A stretch of DNA of 14,042 bases from Planctomycetaceae bacterium (GTDB lineage Bacteria; Planctomycetota; Planctomycetia; Planctomycetales; Planctomycetaceae). The stretch spans positions 5,073 through 19,114 of the forward strand of contig DOCI01000252.1 in the NCBI GenBank assembly GCA_003503535.1. Reading direction: 5' to 3'. Below the pieces are notes generated by a model that worked only from the letters and a program-made list of their open reading frames with translations, was not told where the DNA came from and made no database searches. Position numbers and translations under genes: made by a program. Below are positions 1 to 7,802 of the stretch, piece by piece (position 1 is the first letter of the stretch; each line of letters opens with the position of its first letter).

Positions 1-7
1 GTTTTTA

Positions 8-22
8 GGACATTTGATGTCC
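8..22. repeat. Small palindrome GGACAT-TTG-ATGTCC
   Basis: Perfect 6-bp arms with a 3-nt spacer lie at the left edge, flanked by GTTT (1-4) and AAAC (23-26), which could lengthen the dyad. The same GGACAT/ATGTCC arms recur with a 1-nt spacer at 2533-2545. It could be an operator half-site pair or chance; no gene start is close enough to assign it. Nothing else was recognised in 1-208. Confidence 0.3.
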
Positions 23-208
23 AAACGACTACAGTTACCTTTTGAAAATGGTCTAACTCTGTTTTACTGATGACTTGAGTAAACCAATGCTGGCGTCAGT
101 AGTATTCTGCATTCACAAATGATGGTACCTATACCCGTTCAATTTAAATGGCTATCTCATAGAAATTGTGAGCCGATCAAGAAACAATACTCGTCTATAG
201 TGCATTTC

Positions 209-249
209 AAAATTGAATTCACCTATTTCAGATGTGCGAATTCAATTTT
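209..249. repeat. Perfect 12-bp inverted repeat
   Basis: The left arm AAAATTGAATTC (209-220) and right arm GAATTCAATTTT (238-249) are perfect reverse complements around a 17-nt loop. The stem is AT-rich and lacks the GC-rich base and U-tract of an intrinsic terminator. The loop contains the ATG of the doubtful ORF at 232. If transcribed it would sequester that start region; otherwise it may be a protein-binding dyad. Confidence 0.5.
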
Positions 250-498
250 CAATTAATTTCGGTTACTCAATTGCTCCCACCAATACCTTCTAAAACTCCT
301 GTTCCGTCAGAGGAGCACTCCCCTCCTCCTTTCGTCACAATAACAGAATCGCTTCCTGAATTCCCGGAGACAGGTTCGCCAGATTCACGTTCTGAAAACC
401 TCAAAGATTCTGATAGAGACGGTTCAGTTCCGACTAATGAATGCGAGCCAGACGAACCATTCGGATTGGGTTACGACGTTGTTACCAACAATTATTGA
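232..498 (+). CDS. Doubtful small Pro/Ser/acidic hypothetical protein
   Basis: An 88-residue open frame that I do not recognise. Residues 16-35 are rich in Pro, Ser and Glu, and the rest is acidic (many Asp and Glu), so it would be a disordered protein or a linker fragment. There is no signal peptide, membrane segment or catalytic motif. The ATG has no Shine-Dalgarno and lies in the loop of a 12-bp inverted repeat; an in-frame stop at 214-216 excludes a longer N-terminus. It converges on the lipoprotein gene ending at 547. It could be a genuine small gene, the tail of a decayed gene, or chance. The low-complexity composition argues weakly for past coding. Confidence 0.3.
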   Translation: MCEFNFQLISVTQLLPPIPSKTPVPSEEHSPPPFVTITESLPEFPETGSPDSRSENLKDSDRDGSVPTNECEPDEPFGLGYDVVTNNY

Positions 499-546
499 AC
501 AGAGTGCAAGAACAAAGCACTAAGAATCGATGTTCGCAGACATTTA

Positions 547-1008
547 CTATTTCAGGCTGATTTCGAAAGGAAATTGGCCGCCTTCAGCGCTGACCTCAGC
601 ATAGAGCTTTGTCTGTTGAGAGCTGCTGAAACGTGCAGGAATATGCTCGATTCCATTTGCAGTCTGCATTTCGGGGGCCATGTCTTTTGGGAATGGTGAA
701 CCATCCGGCTGTGCAAACTTGGAAATGGTGACGAGATGCTTACCCGGTAGACATCCCTTGCGGTCATCAACGAAATTGAGTTCATAATGGCCCGTCTCAT
801 CGGTCAAACCGAAGGAGGGTTTCCCAATGGTATCTCCATTGGGAAAAAAAGTAACCATCGCCTTGACCACAGGCTCCCCATCTGCCATCACTGTGCCTGC
901 GACGGGGGCAAGTGGAATTTCAGGGGTATTCGAGGAATTACATCCAGATAGTGCAATCAAGAGCAGCAAGCAAAGATGAAAGGCAGTCGTATTATAAGAG
1001 GGAAGCAT
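547..1008 (-). CDS. Transthyretin-like (carboxypeptidase regulatory-like) lipoprotein
   Basis: A 153-residue predicted lipoprotein. Residues 10-22 are a hydrophobic leader ending in an L-S-G-C lipobox, with Cys23 as the expected lipidated residue, so the mature protein should be membrane-anchored outside the cytoplasm. Residues 35-56 (P-V-A-G-T-V, then D-G-E-P-V, then V-T-F-F-P) and 66-97 (TDETGHYEL, then LPGKH and V-T-I-S) follow the beta-sandwich pattern of the carboxypeptidase regulatory-like/transthyretin fold seen in many small planctomycete lipoproteins. It has no catalytic residues; a structural or binding role is inferred. It lies 86 bp downstream of the DUF1559 gene on the same strand, a recurrent planctomycete pairing, so the two are probably cotranscribed. 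No clear Shine-Dalgarno precedes its ATG. Confidence 0.85.
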   Translation of the reverse strand: MLPSYNTTAFHLCLLLLIALSGCNSSNTPEIPLAPVAGTVMADGEPVVKAMVTFFPNGDTIGKPSFGLTDETGHYELNFVDDRKGCLPGKHLVTISKFAQPDGSPFPKDMAPEMQTANGIEHIPARFSSSQQTKLYAEVSAEGGQFPFEISLK

Positions 1009-1094
1009 TTAAAAACTCGCGATTAAAGTAGGGAGAAATTCTAAACAGGAGGAAAGGCCAAACCGATCCCCCTGAGTTGAGTAAATCCATTTTT

Positions 1095-2123
1095 TTATAA
1101 TTCGCCCAGGACCTGGCCATCGGAAATGTATGCCAGGTTTGTACGAGTGGAAGCATTTATATTTTCGCTCAGGAATTTTACAGATCCGTCACCCATGAGA
1201 ACCTGTACGCCTCCCTTATGGAGACTGCCAGTCGTCCCCCAATCGGCCAATTGGGTTTTGGATACATTTTGGAATGGAGGAGTGGTCCAACTGCAGCAGT
1301 CACGAAAGTCGTTGATGCCCCTGCTGTCAGCAAGATCGACACCATTGCCGACCCATTTAGAATAACCCCAGGTTTGACCTACGCCGTTTTTGACATCCAG
1401 AGTTGTTTCGGCAACAGCGACCGAGTTACTTGTACCGTCGATAATGTCTCTCATCCGGCAGGAAGAATAGACACCAAACATTCTCCGAGATGTTGACGTC
1501 CAATCTCTCCAAGATGTCGTGCTGCTGCTGTACCTGGCAACGGAGAAGTCATAGTTAGTTTTAGCGCCCGTAAAACCTGCTGATGCTGCGTTCGTATAAA
1601 TACCGTATGTATTATCGTTCCCCGTGTAGGTATTACGTCCATTATCAGAAGGACAAAGTAAAGCTGGTATCAAAGTGCTGACAACAAGTGCATTACCACT
1701 GGTTTGAATTGTCGACTCCGGTTGGACCAGAGGAGCAGGTGCAGTCCCCCCTGTTCTGACATACGAACCAGCGGGGTAGCGAGAATCGAATTGGTCAAAC
1801 AAGGCAGCCTGTTCGAGAAAAGGCAATAAGCCAGTCCAACCTCGATGATTCAATGTAAAACCGGTCGAGTTTGATGTGTTAGCATTGTTATTGCTCTCGA
1901 TGGCACCATCAGCCGAAGTGCTATAAGGGAAAACACTGTGTGTATCGTGATAGTTGTGCAATGCCAATCCAATTTGTTTCAGATTATTTTTGCAGCTCGT
2001 TCTACGAGCAGCTTCTCTGGCCTGTTGTACAGCGGGCAACAACAGTGCAACCAGGATGGCGATAATCGCGATAACTACTAATAGCTCGATTAGTGTAAAC
2101 CCTCTCAGACGTGCTTTGCTCAT
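1095..2123 (-). CDS. DUF1559 protein with type II pseudopilin N-terminus
   Basis: A 342-residue protein of the planctomycete-expanded DUF1559 family. Residues 1-8 are a short basic leader ending in Gly8, followed by the prepilin motif [16 protein letters not shown]. Cleavage after Gly8 would leave Phe at +1 and Glu13 as the pilin Glu5. The hydrophobic helix continues to about residue 30, then [11 protein letters not shown]. The C-terminus holds an exact H-X9-DG motif (His302, Asp312-Gly313) followed by S-V-K-F-L. The family is thought to form pseudopilin-like surface or envelope proteins, but its role is unproven. The length is normal. The start is supported by AGGAGA five bases upstream. It is the first gene of a likely two-gene unit with the lipoprotein downstream. 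Confidence 0.95.
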   Translation of the reverse strand: MSKARLRGFTLIELLVVIAIIAILVALLLPAVQQAREAARRTSCKNNLKQIGLALHNYHDTHSVFPYSTSADGAIESNNNANTSNSTGFTLNHRGWTGLLPFLEQAALFDQFDSRYPAGSYVRTGGTAPAPLVQPESTIQTSGNALVVSTLIPALLCPSDNGRNTYTGNDNTYGIYTNAASAGFTGAKTNYDFSVARYSSSTTSWRDWTSTSRRMFGVYSSCRMRDIIDGTSNSVAVAETTLDVKNGVGQTWGYSKWVGNGVDLADSRGINDFRDCCSWTTPPFQNVSKTQLADWGTTGSLHKGGVQVLMGDGSVKFLSENINASTRTNLAYISDGQVLGEL

Positions 2124-2128
2124 TGATT

Positions 2129-2134
2129 TCTCCT
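2129..2134 (-). promoter_or_regulatory. Strong Shine-Dalgarno of the DUF1559 gene
   Basis: On the minus strand AGGAGA sits five bases before the ATG at 2123-2121 and fixes that start. It stands out because most other starts here (the lipoprotein, the DUF1549 protein) have no clear Shine-Dalgarno. Confidence 0.7.
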
Positions 2135-2251
2135 GAAATTAAGAATCTCTGCGAATTAGAGATGAATGAATCAGAATATGGCGAGCTAATTACCCAACGT
2201 GCAAATCTCGAACCATTGCTGTGTAAAAATGACAATCCCTGTTTAAATGGT

Positions 2252-2257
2252 ATTATA
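2252..2257 (-). promoter_or_regulatory. Possible -10 box upstream of the DUF1559 gene
   Basis: The minus strand reads TATAAT, a consensus -10, about 130 bases upstream of the DUF1559 start. It lies within the self-complementary TATTATAATA (2251-2260), so it could serve either strand. No good -35 is visible at 16-18 bases spacing, so it is only a candidate. Confidence 0.25.
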
Positions 2258-2520
2258 ATAGGAGATCAGAGTGTGATCATAAATAGTGTATGGAATGAGC
2301 AGGCTTCAGATGATGCGCAAATAATCAGCAGATATGCTTAATGGTAAATCCCTATTGAGCAAAAAAGCGAAGCCTCAACGCATGCTTATATGCAAACTAC
2401 AACATCACAAACGCAGACTTATCGCAAGGGTACCTAATTGCGGTTTCCCGTTTGAGTGCTTGAGCCTGTTGCTCAGTTAAACCCCTGAAATTGGGTTACT
2501 TACTATTCAATCATCTGCGG

Positions 2521-2559
2521 TCTTTCCGATACGGACATGATGTCCGATAAATGGAAAGA
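2521..2559. repeat. Nested inverted repeat
   Basis: Outer arms TCTTTCC (2521-2527) and GGAAAGA (2553-2559) enclose inner arms CGGACAT (2532-2538) and ATGTCCG (2540-2546) around a single G. The unpaired stretches between are 4 and 6 bases. The outer stem can extend by a G-T wobble and a G-C pair. The inner dyad has the same GGACAT/ATGTCC arms as the palindrome at 8-22. It could be an operator dyad or a structured RNA element; there is no U-tract. Confidence 0.4.
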
Positions 2560-2686
2560 TCTGCTGACTGTCAACCAAGGCTCAGATACAGGGACGTGAG
2601 TCTGGAATGTCTCCGCAAAATATGCAGGTCGGACGTGAGAGCAGGACTCGATGATCGTACACAATTATTGCACAGTGATTTAGTGA

Positions 2687-2719
2687 ATCGTTCCATCTAA
2701 ACATGCGGGGTGGAACGAT
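2687..2719 (-). terminator. Stem-loop over the DUF1501 stop codon
   Basis: The arms ATCGTTCCA (2687-2695) and TGGAACGAT (2711-2719) are perfect 9-bp complements with a 15-base loop that contains the TAG stop (2699-2697 on the minus strand). It is placed to end or protect the 3' end of the DUF1549-DUF1501 transcript. No U-tract follows on the minus strand, so classical intrinsic termination is not shown. Confidence 0.35.
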
Positions 2720-4163
2720 CCAGCAGAATATCGCTTACAACGTGTGCGTGCTCCACACCGGTGAGACGCTGATCGAGCCCCTGGAATCGATAAGTGAAAC
2801 GTTCATGATCGATTCCAAGACAATGCAACATTGTTGCGTTGAGGTCTCGGATGTGAACTCCATTTTCGGCGATGTTGTAGGCGAACTCATCAGTCTGGCC
2901 GTAGGAAACACCACCGCGGACACCACCGCCAGCCATCCACATGCTGAAGCATCGGCCGTGATGATCGCGTCCGCTTCCCAATTTGCCTTGGCCGTAAGCT
3001 GTGCGTCCAAACTCGCCACCCCAAATTACCAGAGTGTCGTTCAGCATCCCACGATTTTTTAAATCCGTAATCAACGCAGCCGAAGCCTGGTCAGTATCGA
3101 GACACTGGGCGCGAAGATGAGTCTGCAGGCTGACGTGTTGATCCCACCCTCGGTGGAAAAGTTGTACGAATCGCACATCCCGCTCTGCCATGCGTCGGGC
3201 CATCAGGCAATTGAACGCGTAGGTTCCCGGCTGTCGAGCATCCTCGCCATACAATTGAAACGTGCTTTCCGGTTCATCCGATAGATCAGCGATTTCGGGT
3301 GCTGCCGCCTGCATACGGAAAGCCATCTCATATTGAGAAATTCGAGTTTCAATTTCTGGATCGCCACTGGTTTGGAATTTCAGACGATTCAGTGCCGCCA
3401 GATGATCAAGCTGATCACGACGATTCTCGCGCGTGATGCCATCGGGATCTTTCAGATATAATACGGGATCCCCACTGCTGCGGAGCATGACGCCTTGATG
3501 ATTTGACGGCAGAAAACCGCTGCCCCACAATCGAGAGAAAATCGGTTGCCCCGGATTCTTTCCGGTGCCTTGCGAGAGTAGCACGACATACGCTGGCATG
3601 TTTTGGTTTTCGCTGCCCAAGCCGTAACTGGCCCAGGCTCCTGCACTTGGCTGGCCCGGGATCTGCGAGCCTGTATTGATGAATGTGATCCCAGGGTCGT
3701 GGTTGATCGCTTCAGTATTCATCGAGCGAATGATGGCGATATCATCTACGATTTTGGAGGTATGTGGAAGTAAATCACTGATCCAGGCACCACACTCACC
3801 ATGCTGCGCAAACTGGCCGATCGGACCACAAACGGGGAATCCTTTTTGCTTTGCAGTCATTCCGGTCAAACGTTGATTGCCACGCACGCTTGGTGGAAGC
3901 TCTTCGCCATGTTTCTGTTCAAGTAATGGTTTATAGTCGAACAGATCGATATGCGAAGGGCCGCCTGACATAAACAGATAGATGACCCGCTTTGCGGTCG
4001 GCTGGAAATGCGGCAGACCAAATTTATTAGCCTTTCCACTCACCTGGGATTGCACATCGGCATTAGCATCGCCTTGCAGCAATGTCCCCAGCGCTGCGGC
4101 ACCCACACCACCGAAAGCCTGGCTAACAAATTTGCGACGGGAAGTGAGATTATGAATATTCAT
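2697..4163 (-). CDS. DUF1501 family protein, Tat-exported
   Basis: A 488-residue protein of the DUF1501 family, which has an alkaline-phosphatase/sulfatase-like fold and is abundant in planctomycetes. Residues 8-29 form a twin-arginine leader: S-R-R-K-F followed by a Gly/Ala-rich hydrophobic stretch. Family motifs are visible in order: [13 protein letters not shown] (64-76, with candidate metal ligands His71 and Asp73), NHDPG (154-158), F-H-R-G-W-D-Q-H (336-343), WGGEFGRT (381-388) and GRDHHG (398-403). The length is normal for the family. The molecular function is not established; metal-dependent hydrolase chemistry on a sulfate or phosphate ester is an inference from the fold. The start ATG overlaps the stop of the upstream DUF1549/DUF1553 gene by four bases (ATGA), so translation is probably coupled. 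A stem-loop covers its stop codon. Confidence 0.95.
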   Translation of the reverse strand: MNIHNLTSRRKFVSQAFGGVGAAALGTLLQGDANADVQSQVSGKANKFGLPHFQPTAKRVIYLFMSGGPSHIDLFDYKPLLEQKHGEELPPSVRGNQRLTGMTAKQKGFPVCGPIGQFAQHGECGAWISDLLPHTSKIVDDIAIIRSMNTEAINHDPGITFINTGSQIPGQPSAGAWASYGLGSENQNMPAYVVLLSQGTGKNPGQPIFSRLWGSGFLPSNHQGVMLRSSGDPVLYLKDPDGITRENRRDQLDHLAALNRLKFQTSGDPEIETRISQYEMAFRMQAAAPEIADLSDEPESTFQLYGEDARQPGTYAFNCLMARRMAERDVRFVQLFHRGWDQHVSLQTHLRAQCLDTDQASAALITDLKNRGMLNDTLVIWGGEFGRTAYGQGKLGSGRDHHGRCFSMWMAGGGVRGGVSYGQTDEFAYNIAENGVHIRDLNATMLHCLGIDHERFTYRFQGLDQRLTGVEHAHVVSDILLDRSTPHV

Positions 4164-7100
4164 TCTCGTGTAATCGTTTCGTCAAGGTTGAGAATCAGGG
4201 ATGCAACGCAGCGGATCGCGGCGACATGAGTGGCCTCGACGCCACTGGCTTCATAGTCACCCCCTAGATAACCGATTGTTTTTTCAGGCGAGGCTTCAAA
4301 GTAGGAAGACTGCTGCTGGAACACCGATTTCAAAATCTTCATCTCCGTGTTTGACGGCCTTCTCGCGGTTGCCAGCCGAAAGCCGTATCGGAGTTGTTCA
4401 TCCAGCAAGTCACTCGCATCAATCATACGTTCGGCGAGTCCGCGGGAAGCTTCGACGAACTGCGGAGCGTTCATCAGCACAAGGGCTTGCAGTGGGGTGT
4501 TGGTCAGTGATCGCCGCACCGAACAAGTCTCACGGTTGGGGGCGTCAAATGTTGTCATCACGGGTGGTGGCGAAGTACGTTTCCAGAACGTATACAGGCT
4601 ACGGCGATACTTCAACCGACTAGTATCGGTGAAGTAATGCTGAGCAGAAAAAAAGCCGCCATACCCAAAATGACTGACCTCTTTCCAAAGCCCGACCGGT
4701 TGGGCCGGATAAACACTTGGGCCACCGATTTCTTGATTCAACAGGCCTGCGATCGCGAGCGAACTATCGCGAACCGCTTCGGCAGACAGTCGATACCTTG
4801 GGGCTCGGGCGTAAAGCCGATTGTATGGATCGACTTCCAAAAGATGCCCATCGACATTTGAGGATTGGCGATAGGTTCGCGACATGAGCATCTGCTTCAG
4901 CAACGCACGAACATCCCAACCCGATTCCACAAATTCCGCTGCCAGCCAATCGAGTAGCTCGGGATGCGATGGCCATTCACCCTGAGAGCCGAAGTCTTCG
5001 GTCGTCTTGACAATCCCGGTTCCGAACAGCAACTGCCAATACCGGTTAACCGTGACCCGGGCGGTCAACGGATGGGTGGGGTCGGTCAACCAATTCGCCA
5101 ATGCCAACCGGTCAGCAGGCATCGATTCGGGTAACGCCCCGAGGAACTCGGGAACTCCGGCTTCGACGATTTCACCGTGCTGATCATATTGTCCACGTTC
5201 GAGAATCGGCGTTTTGCGATCAGCGGCCCCGCTATCCATCACCATCACTGATGTCTTACCACTGGCAAGCGATTGTCTCAATAATTCAATCTCACCTTCG
5301 ATTGTATTGAGTAATTTCTGCATATCCACATTGACTTTGGCAAATTCGGCAGCAACGAGATCTTGCTCTTCTTGACTCCGTTCCAGATCCGGCTTCCGCA
5401 GGGCGACAATCAACGCAGGTGGAATGTGATGCTCATCAGTCGAATCTAATTTCGCAAAGACATTTCCCCAGGGTGGCGAACCGTGGGCAGCGACAACCGA
5501 AGCGGGTAGAAAACCTTCGATTTTGCCAGGTAAATTCCACCCCTCGGGAGCAGTCGAACTGACCAACCAGGTTGAGTCGGTCGCGAGGAACTCACTATCG
5601 TTGAACACAGCGAGTGAGAGCAGCGCAGCTTTCCCACCCCCTTTTGTCCAGTCCTTGGCTGCCACAGCGATCAGATTCTCGCCCTTGACCAAGAGTGGCT
5701 GAAGATTGAAAACCGTCGGCGTCCGCCAATCCGGATTCTTCCCGAGAAGCTTTCCGTTGACCCAAATCTCGGCTTCATTATCGCAACTCACCATCAAGTC
5801 GGCTTTCGAGGGAATCTCGTCGAGGTTAAATGTTTTACGAAACCATGCGAACTCTCCCGCCGCCTGCGGGTTGGACCAAATCCAAGACAACTCTTCGGCC
5901 TCGCCCTGAACTGGAACCCTAAATGGCTGTGTCATCTCGACGAGTGCCTGTTTACCAAACTTTGCGAGGGTCTCTTTTTCCCACTTCAGACGTGCATCTC
6001 CCAAAAGATTCTCTGGATACGCTTTGACATGCTGCAGCGCTGCAATCCTTTCCTCTAACGAAGCACGATACTGGGGCTCATCTGGAAGAATTGGATCAAC
6101 AGAAATCATCGGTTTAGTATTTCCGTTCTTGCCTCCACTGCCGGTTTCGGTCGATGTGTTGAAGAACGCAAAGAATCGGTAATAGTCCTTTTGTGATATC
6201 GGGTCATACTTGTGATCGTGACACTGGGCGCACCGCATCGTCAGTCCCATGAAGGCCGTGGAAACCGTATCGATTTTGTCAACGATAGACGCGACTCGAT
6301 ACTCTTCAGCGATCGTACCGCCCTCATGTGTATTCATGCTGTTACGGAGGAATCCTGTAGCGATGAGTTGGTCTTCGGTAGCGTTTTCCATCAAATCGCC
6401 CGCAAGCTGTTGACGAAGAAATTCGTCGTATGGCATGTTGTTCTGAAAAGCTTTGATCACCCAATCTCGCCAGACCCACATATCGCGATGGTCGTCGATC
6501 GAGTAGCCATTCGTGTCGGCGAATCGGGCAACGTCCAACCAGTCCATCGCCAATCGCTCGGCAAACTGTGGACTATCCATCAGACGATCAATGGTCGCTT
6601 CATACTGAGCATCAGGATTTTGAAGAAACGCCTCAACCTCAGCCAATGTCGGTGGCAAGTTGGTCAGGTCCAAATAGAGACGCCTTACGAGTGTCTCCGG
6701 CGTTGCTTCAGGCGAGAATTGAAGTCCCTCTTCAGCTAATCTCGCGGCGATAAACTGATCTATCGGTCCTTCGACTCTTGCCGACAGCGATGGTGGCACC
6801 GGTCGCTGGACCGGTTCGAATGCCCAGTGTCCGGAATATTCGGCACCTTCACGAATCCAACGAGTCAGCAGATCGATTTCTTCAGGCTCAAGTGGGTTCT
6901 TATGCTCCGGTGGCGGCATCCTTATATCTGGATCGTCATTATTGATCCGCAGCACGAGTTCGCTCGTATCTGGATCACCTGGAACGATTCCGGCGTAGCC
7001 ACCCAGATCTTTGAACGCGCCCTCACTGGTGTCGAGACGGAAACCTGCATCACGATCTTGTGAGTCCGGTCCATGACAAGAAAAACACTTATTCGACAAA

Positions 7101-7210
7101 ATCGGACGGACATCACGATTGAAATCCAGTCGTGGTGTAGATTCTGCCAGGACCGATGCAGCCGGTAGCAACAGAAACAGGGGCAGGAATCGGTATATCA
7201 TGTGTTTCAT
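4160..7210 (-). CDS. PSCyt1/DUF1549/DUF1553 exported protein with inserted sugar-binding-like domain
   Basis: A 1016-residue exported protein. Residues 1-22 are a Sec signal peptide (hydrophobic [14 protein letters not shown]). The PSCyt1 planctomycete cytochrome c domain follows, with heme-binding C-F-S-C-H at 42-46 and a distal-ligand candidate Met in R-M-P-P-P near 98. DUF1549 spans about 148-350 and carries a second C-x-x-C-H (C-A-Q-C-H, 327-331). Residues about 430-585 are a beta-rich segment with [10 protein letters not shown] (481-490) and [10 protein letters not shown] (507-516). This is the pattern of the glycoside hydrolase family 2 N-terminal or galactose-binding jelly-roll fold. 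RGQYDQHG (672-679) leads into DUF1553 (about 690-960; [10 protein letters not shown] 721-730). A role in envelope redox chemistry or polysaccharide degradation is inferred. It is the first gene of a coupled pair with the DUF1501 gene. No Shine-Dalgarno is evident; Met4 is an alternative start. Confidence 0.95.
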   Translation of the reverse strand: MKHMIYRFLPLFLLLPAASVLAESTPRLDFNRDVRPILSNKCFSCHGPDSQDRDAGFRLDTSEGAFKDLGGYAGIVPGDPDTSELVLRINNDDPDIRMPPPEHKNPLEPEEIDLLTRWIREGAEYSGHWAFEPVQRPVPPSLSARVEGPIDQFIAARLAEEGLQFSPEATPETLVRRLYLDLTNLPPTLAEVEAFLQNPDAQYEATIDRLMDSPQFAERLAMDWLDVARFADTNGYSIDDHRDMWVWRDWVIKAFQNNMPYDEFLRQQLAGDLMENATEDQLIATGFLRNSMNTHEGGTIAEEYRVASIVDKIDTVSTAFMGLTMRCAQCHDHKYDPISQKDYYRFFAFFNTSTETGSGGKNGNTKPMISVDPILPDEPQYRASLEERIAALQHVKAYPENLLGDARLKWEKETLAKFGKQALVEMTQPFRVPVQGEAEELSWIWSNPQAAGEFAWFRKTFNLDEIPSKADLMVSCDNEAEIWVNGKLLGKNPDWRTPTVFNLQPLLVKGENLIAVAAKDWTKGGGKAALLSLAVFNDSEFLATDSTWLVSSTAPEGWNLPGKIEGFLPASVVAAHGSPPWGNVFAKLDSTDEHHIPPALIVALRKPDLERSQEEQDLVAAEFAKVNVDMQKLLNTIEGEIELLRQSLASGKTSVMVMDSGAADRKTPILERGQYDQHGEIVEAGVPEFLGALPESMPADRLALANWLTDPTHPLTARVTVNRYWQLLFGTGIVKTTEDFGSQGEWPSHPELLDWLAAEFVESGWDVRALLKQMLMSRTYRQSSNVDGHLLEVDPYNRLYARAPRYRLSAEAVRDSSLAIAGLLNQEIGGPSVYPAQPVGLWKEVSHFGYGGFFSAQHYFTDTSRLKYRRSLYTFWKRTSPPPVMTTFDAPNRETCSVRRSLTNTPLQALVLMNAPQFVEASRGLAERMIDASDLLDEQLRYGFRLATARRPSNTEMKILKSVFQQQSSYFEASPEKTIGYLGGDYEASGVEATHVAAIRCVASLILNLDETITRE

Positions 7211-7507
7211 GGATTGCTTGTATTTCGTCTATGAATTCGTTGTCTTCTCGCAGTCACGGCTCGTTGCTATCGGTTAAGCATATTTCGACAGGGTGAACTG
7301 GAAATAAAGCCCCCTCAAAACCAATTGATCAGGCTGATTCCATCAACTGACTGTTTAATCATTCGCGACAACTCTCCAAGGGCCGTACATCAATCAGTAT
7401 AGGCGTAGGGCAGGAGATGTTCAACGAATTTATCCGGAAGGAGAACTGCTTGAAAGCAACGAAAGCTTCCAACCAATCAGGAGTCAGGTGGCAGTCGGAT
7501 AACGACG
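7211..7507. other. Non-coding region upstream of the DUF1549 gene
   Basis: No gene is supported. It must hold the promoter of the minus-strand DUF1549/DUF1501 unit, but I see no convincing -10/-35 pair. The part just before 7508 may be more decayed IS3 sequence, since a GATAAC reminiscent of the conserved Asp-Asn before the Glu-Ser-Phe-Phe block lies at 7498-7503 in a shifted frame. It is too degraded to call. Confidence 0.4.
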
Positions 7508-7684
7508 GAAAGTTTTTTTGCGACATTGATGAAGGAACTGGTCCATCGAGATCATTATCGAACACGAGGTCAGGCGTTTCGGAGCTTGTTTGATTACATT
7601 GAAACGTTTTATAATTGGCAATGTTCTCATTCGGGATTGGGATATAGTTCTCCAGTGGAATTCGAGCAGGTGATTAGAACTTAA
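7508..7684 (+). pseudogene. Remnant of IS3-family transposase (OrfB C-terminus)
   Basis: One plus-strand frame reads ESFFATLMKELVHRDHY, then RTRGQAF, SLFDYIETFYN and HSGLGYSSPVEFEQ before a TAA stop at 7682-7684. This is the conserved C-terminal end of the IS3-family DDE integrase, where family members read roughly ESFFATLKKELVH...YIEVFYNR.R.HSALGY.SP.EFE. The leading Glu (7508-7510) matches the last acidic residue of the DDE triad. Only about 58 codons survive. The upstream part of the transposase is not recognisable and the frame hits TGA at 7451. The normal Arg residues after Tyr-Asn are replaced by Trp-Gln-Cys, consistent with decay. No terminal repeats or partner OrfA were found. It lies between two divergent genes, 61 bp before the first possible start of the S9 peptidase gene. 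Confidence 0.85.
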
Positions 7685-7802
7685 ACCCACACCGACCAAT
7701 CTGTTGTTAGTCCAAAATCATAGGAATGAGTTGTAACCAGAAGTTATGTTCGCCACATTCATGGACCAACCTCGTCATCTCTTAATCAGGAACGGCTTGC
7801 TA

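Larger units (their letters stand above)
2124..2696. other. 573-bp non-coding region between DUF1501 and DUF1559 genes
   Basis: No convincing gene in either direction. The open frame at 2111-2341 (plus) has no recognisable motif and overlaps the leader of the DUF1559 gene. The region holds the Shine-Dalgarno and possible -10 of the DUF1559 gene, a small hairpin TGAGC/GCTCA at 2461-2475, a second AACCC/GGGTT at 2480-2497, and the nested inverted repeat at 2521-2559. Its length leaves room for a long 5' leader or a small RNA, but I recognise no known RNA family. Confidence 0.5.

Noticed and set aside
2111..2341. Open frame of 76 codons on the plus strand upstream of the DUF1559 gene
   Set aside because: It starts inside the DUF1559 coding sequence in antisense, has no Shine-Dalgarno and no motif, and covers the strand opposite a clear ribosome-binding site.
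6212..6739. Open frame of 175 codons on the plus strand
   Set aside because: It lies antisense inside the well-supported PSCyt1/DUF1549 gene, has no recognisable motif, and is explained by the codon bias of the real gene.
7359..7699. Two overlapping minus-strand open frames of about 70 codons
   Set aside because: They are antisense to the IS3 transposase remnant, which explains the sequence; their translations show nothing recognisable.
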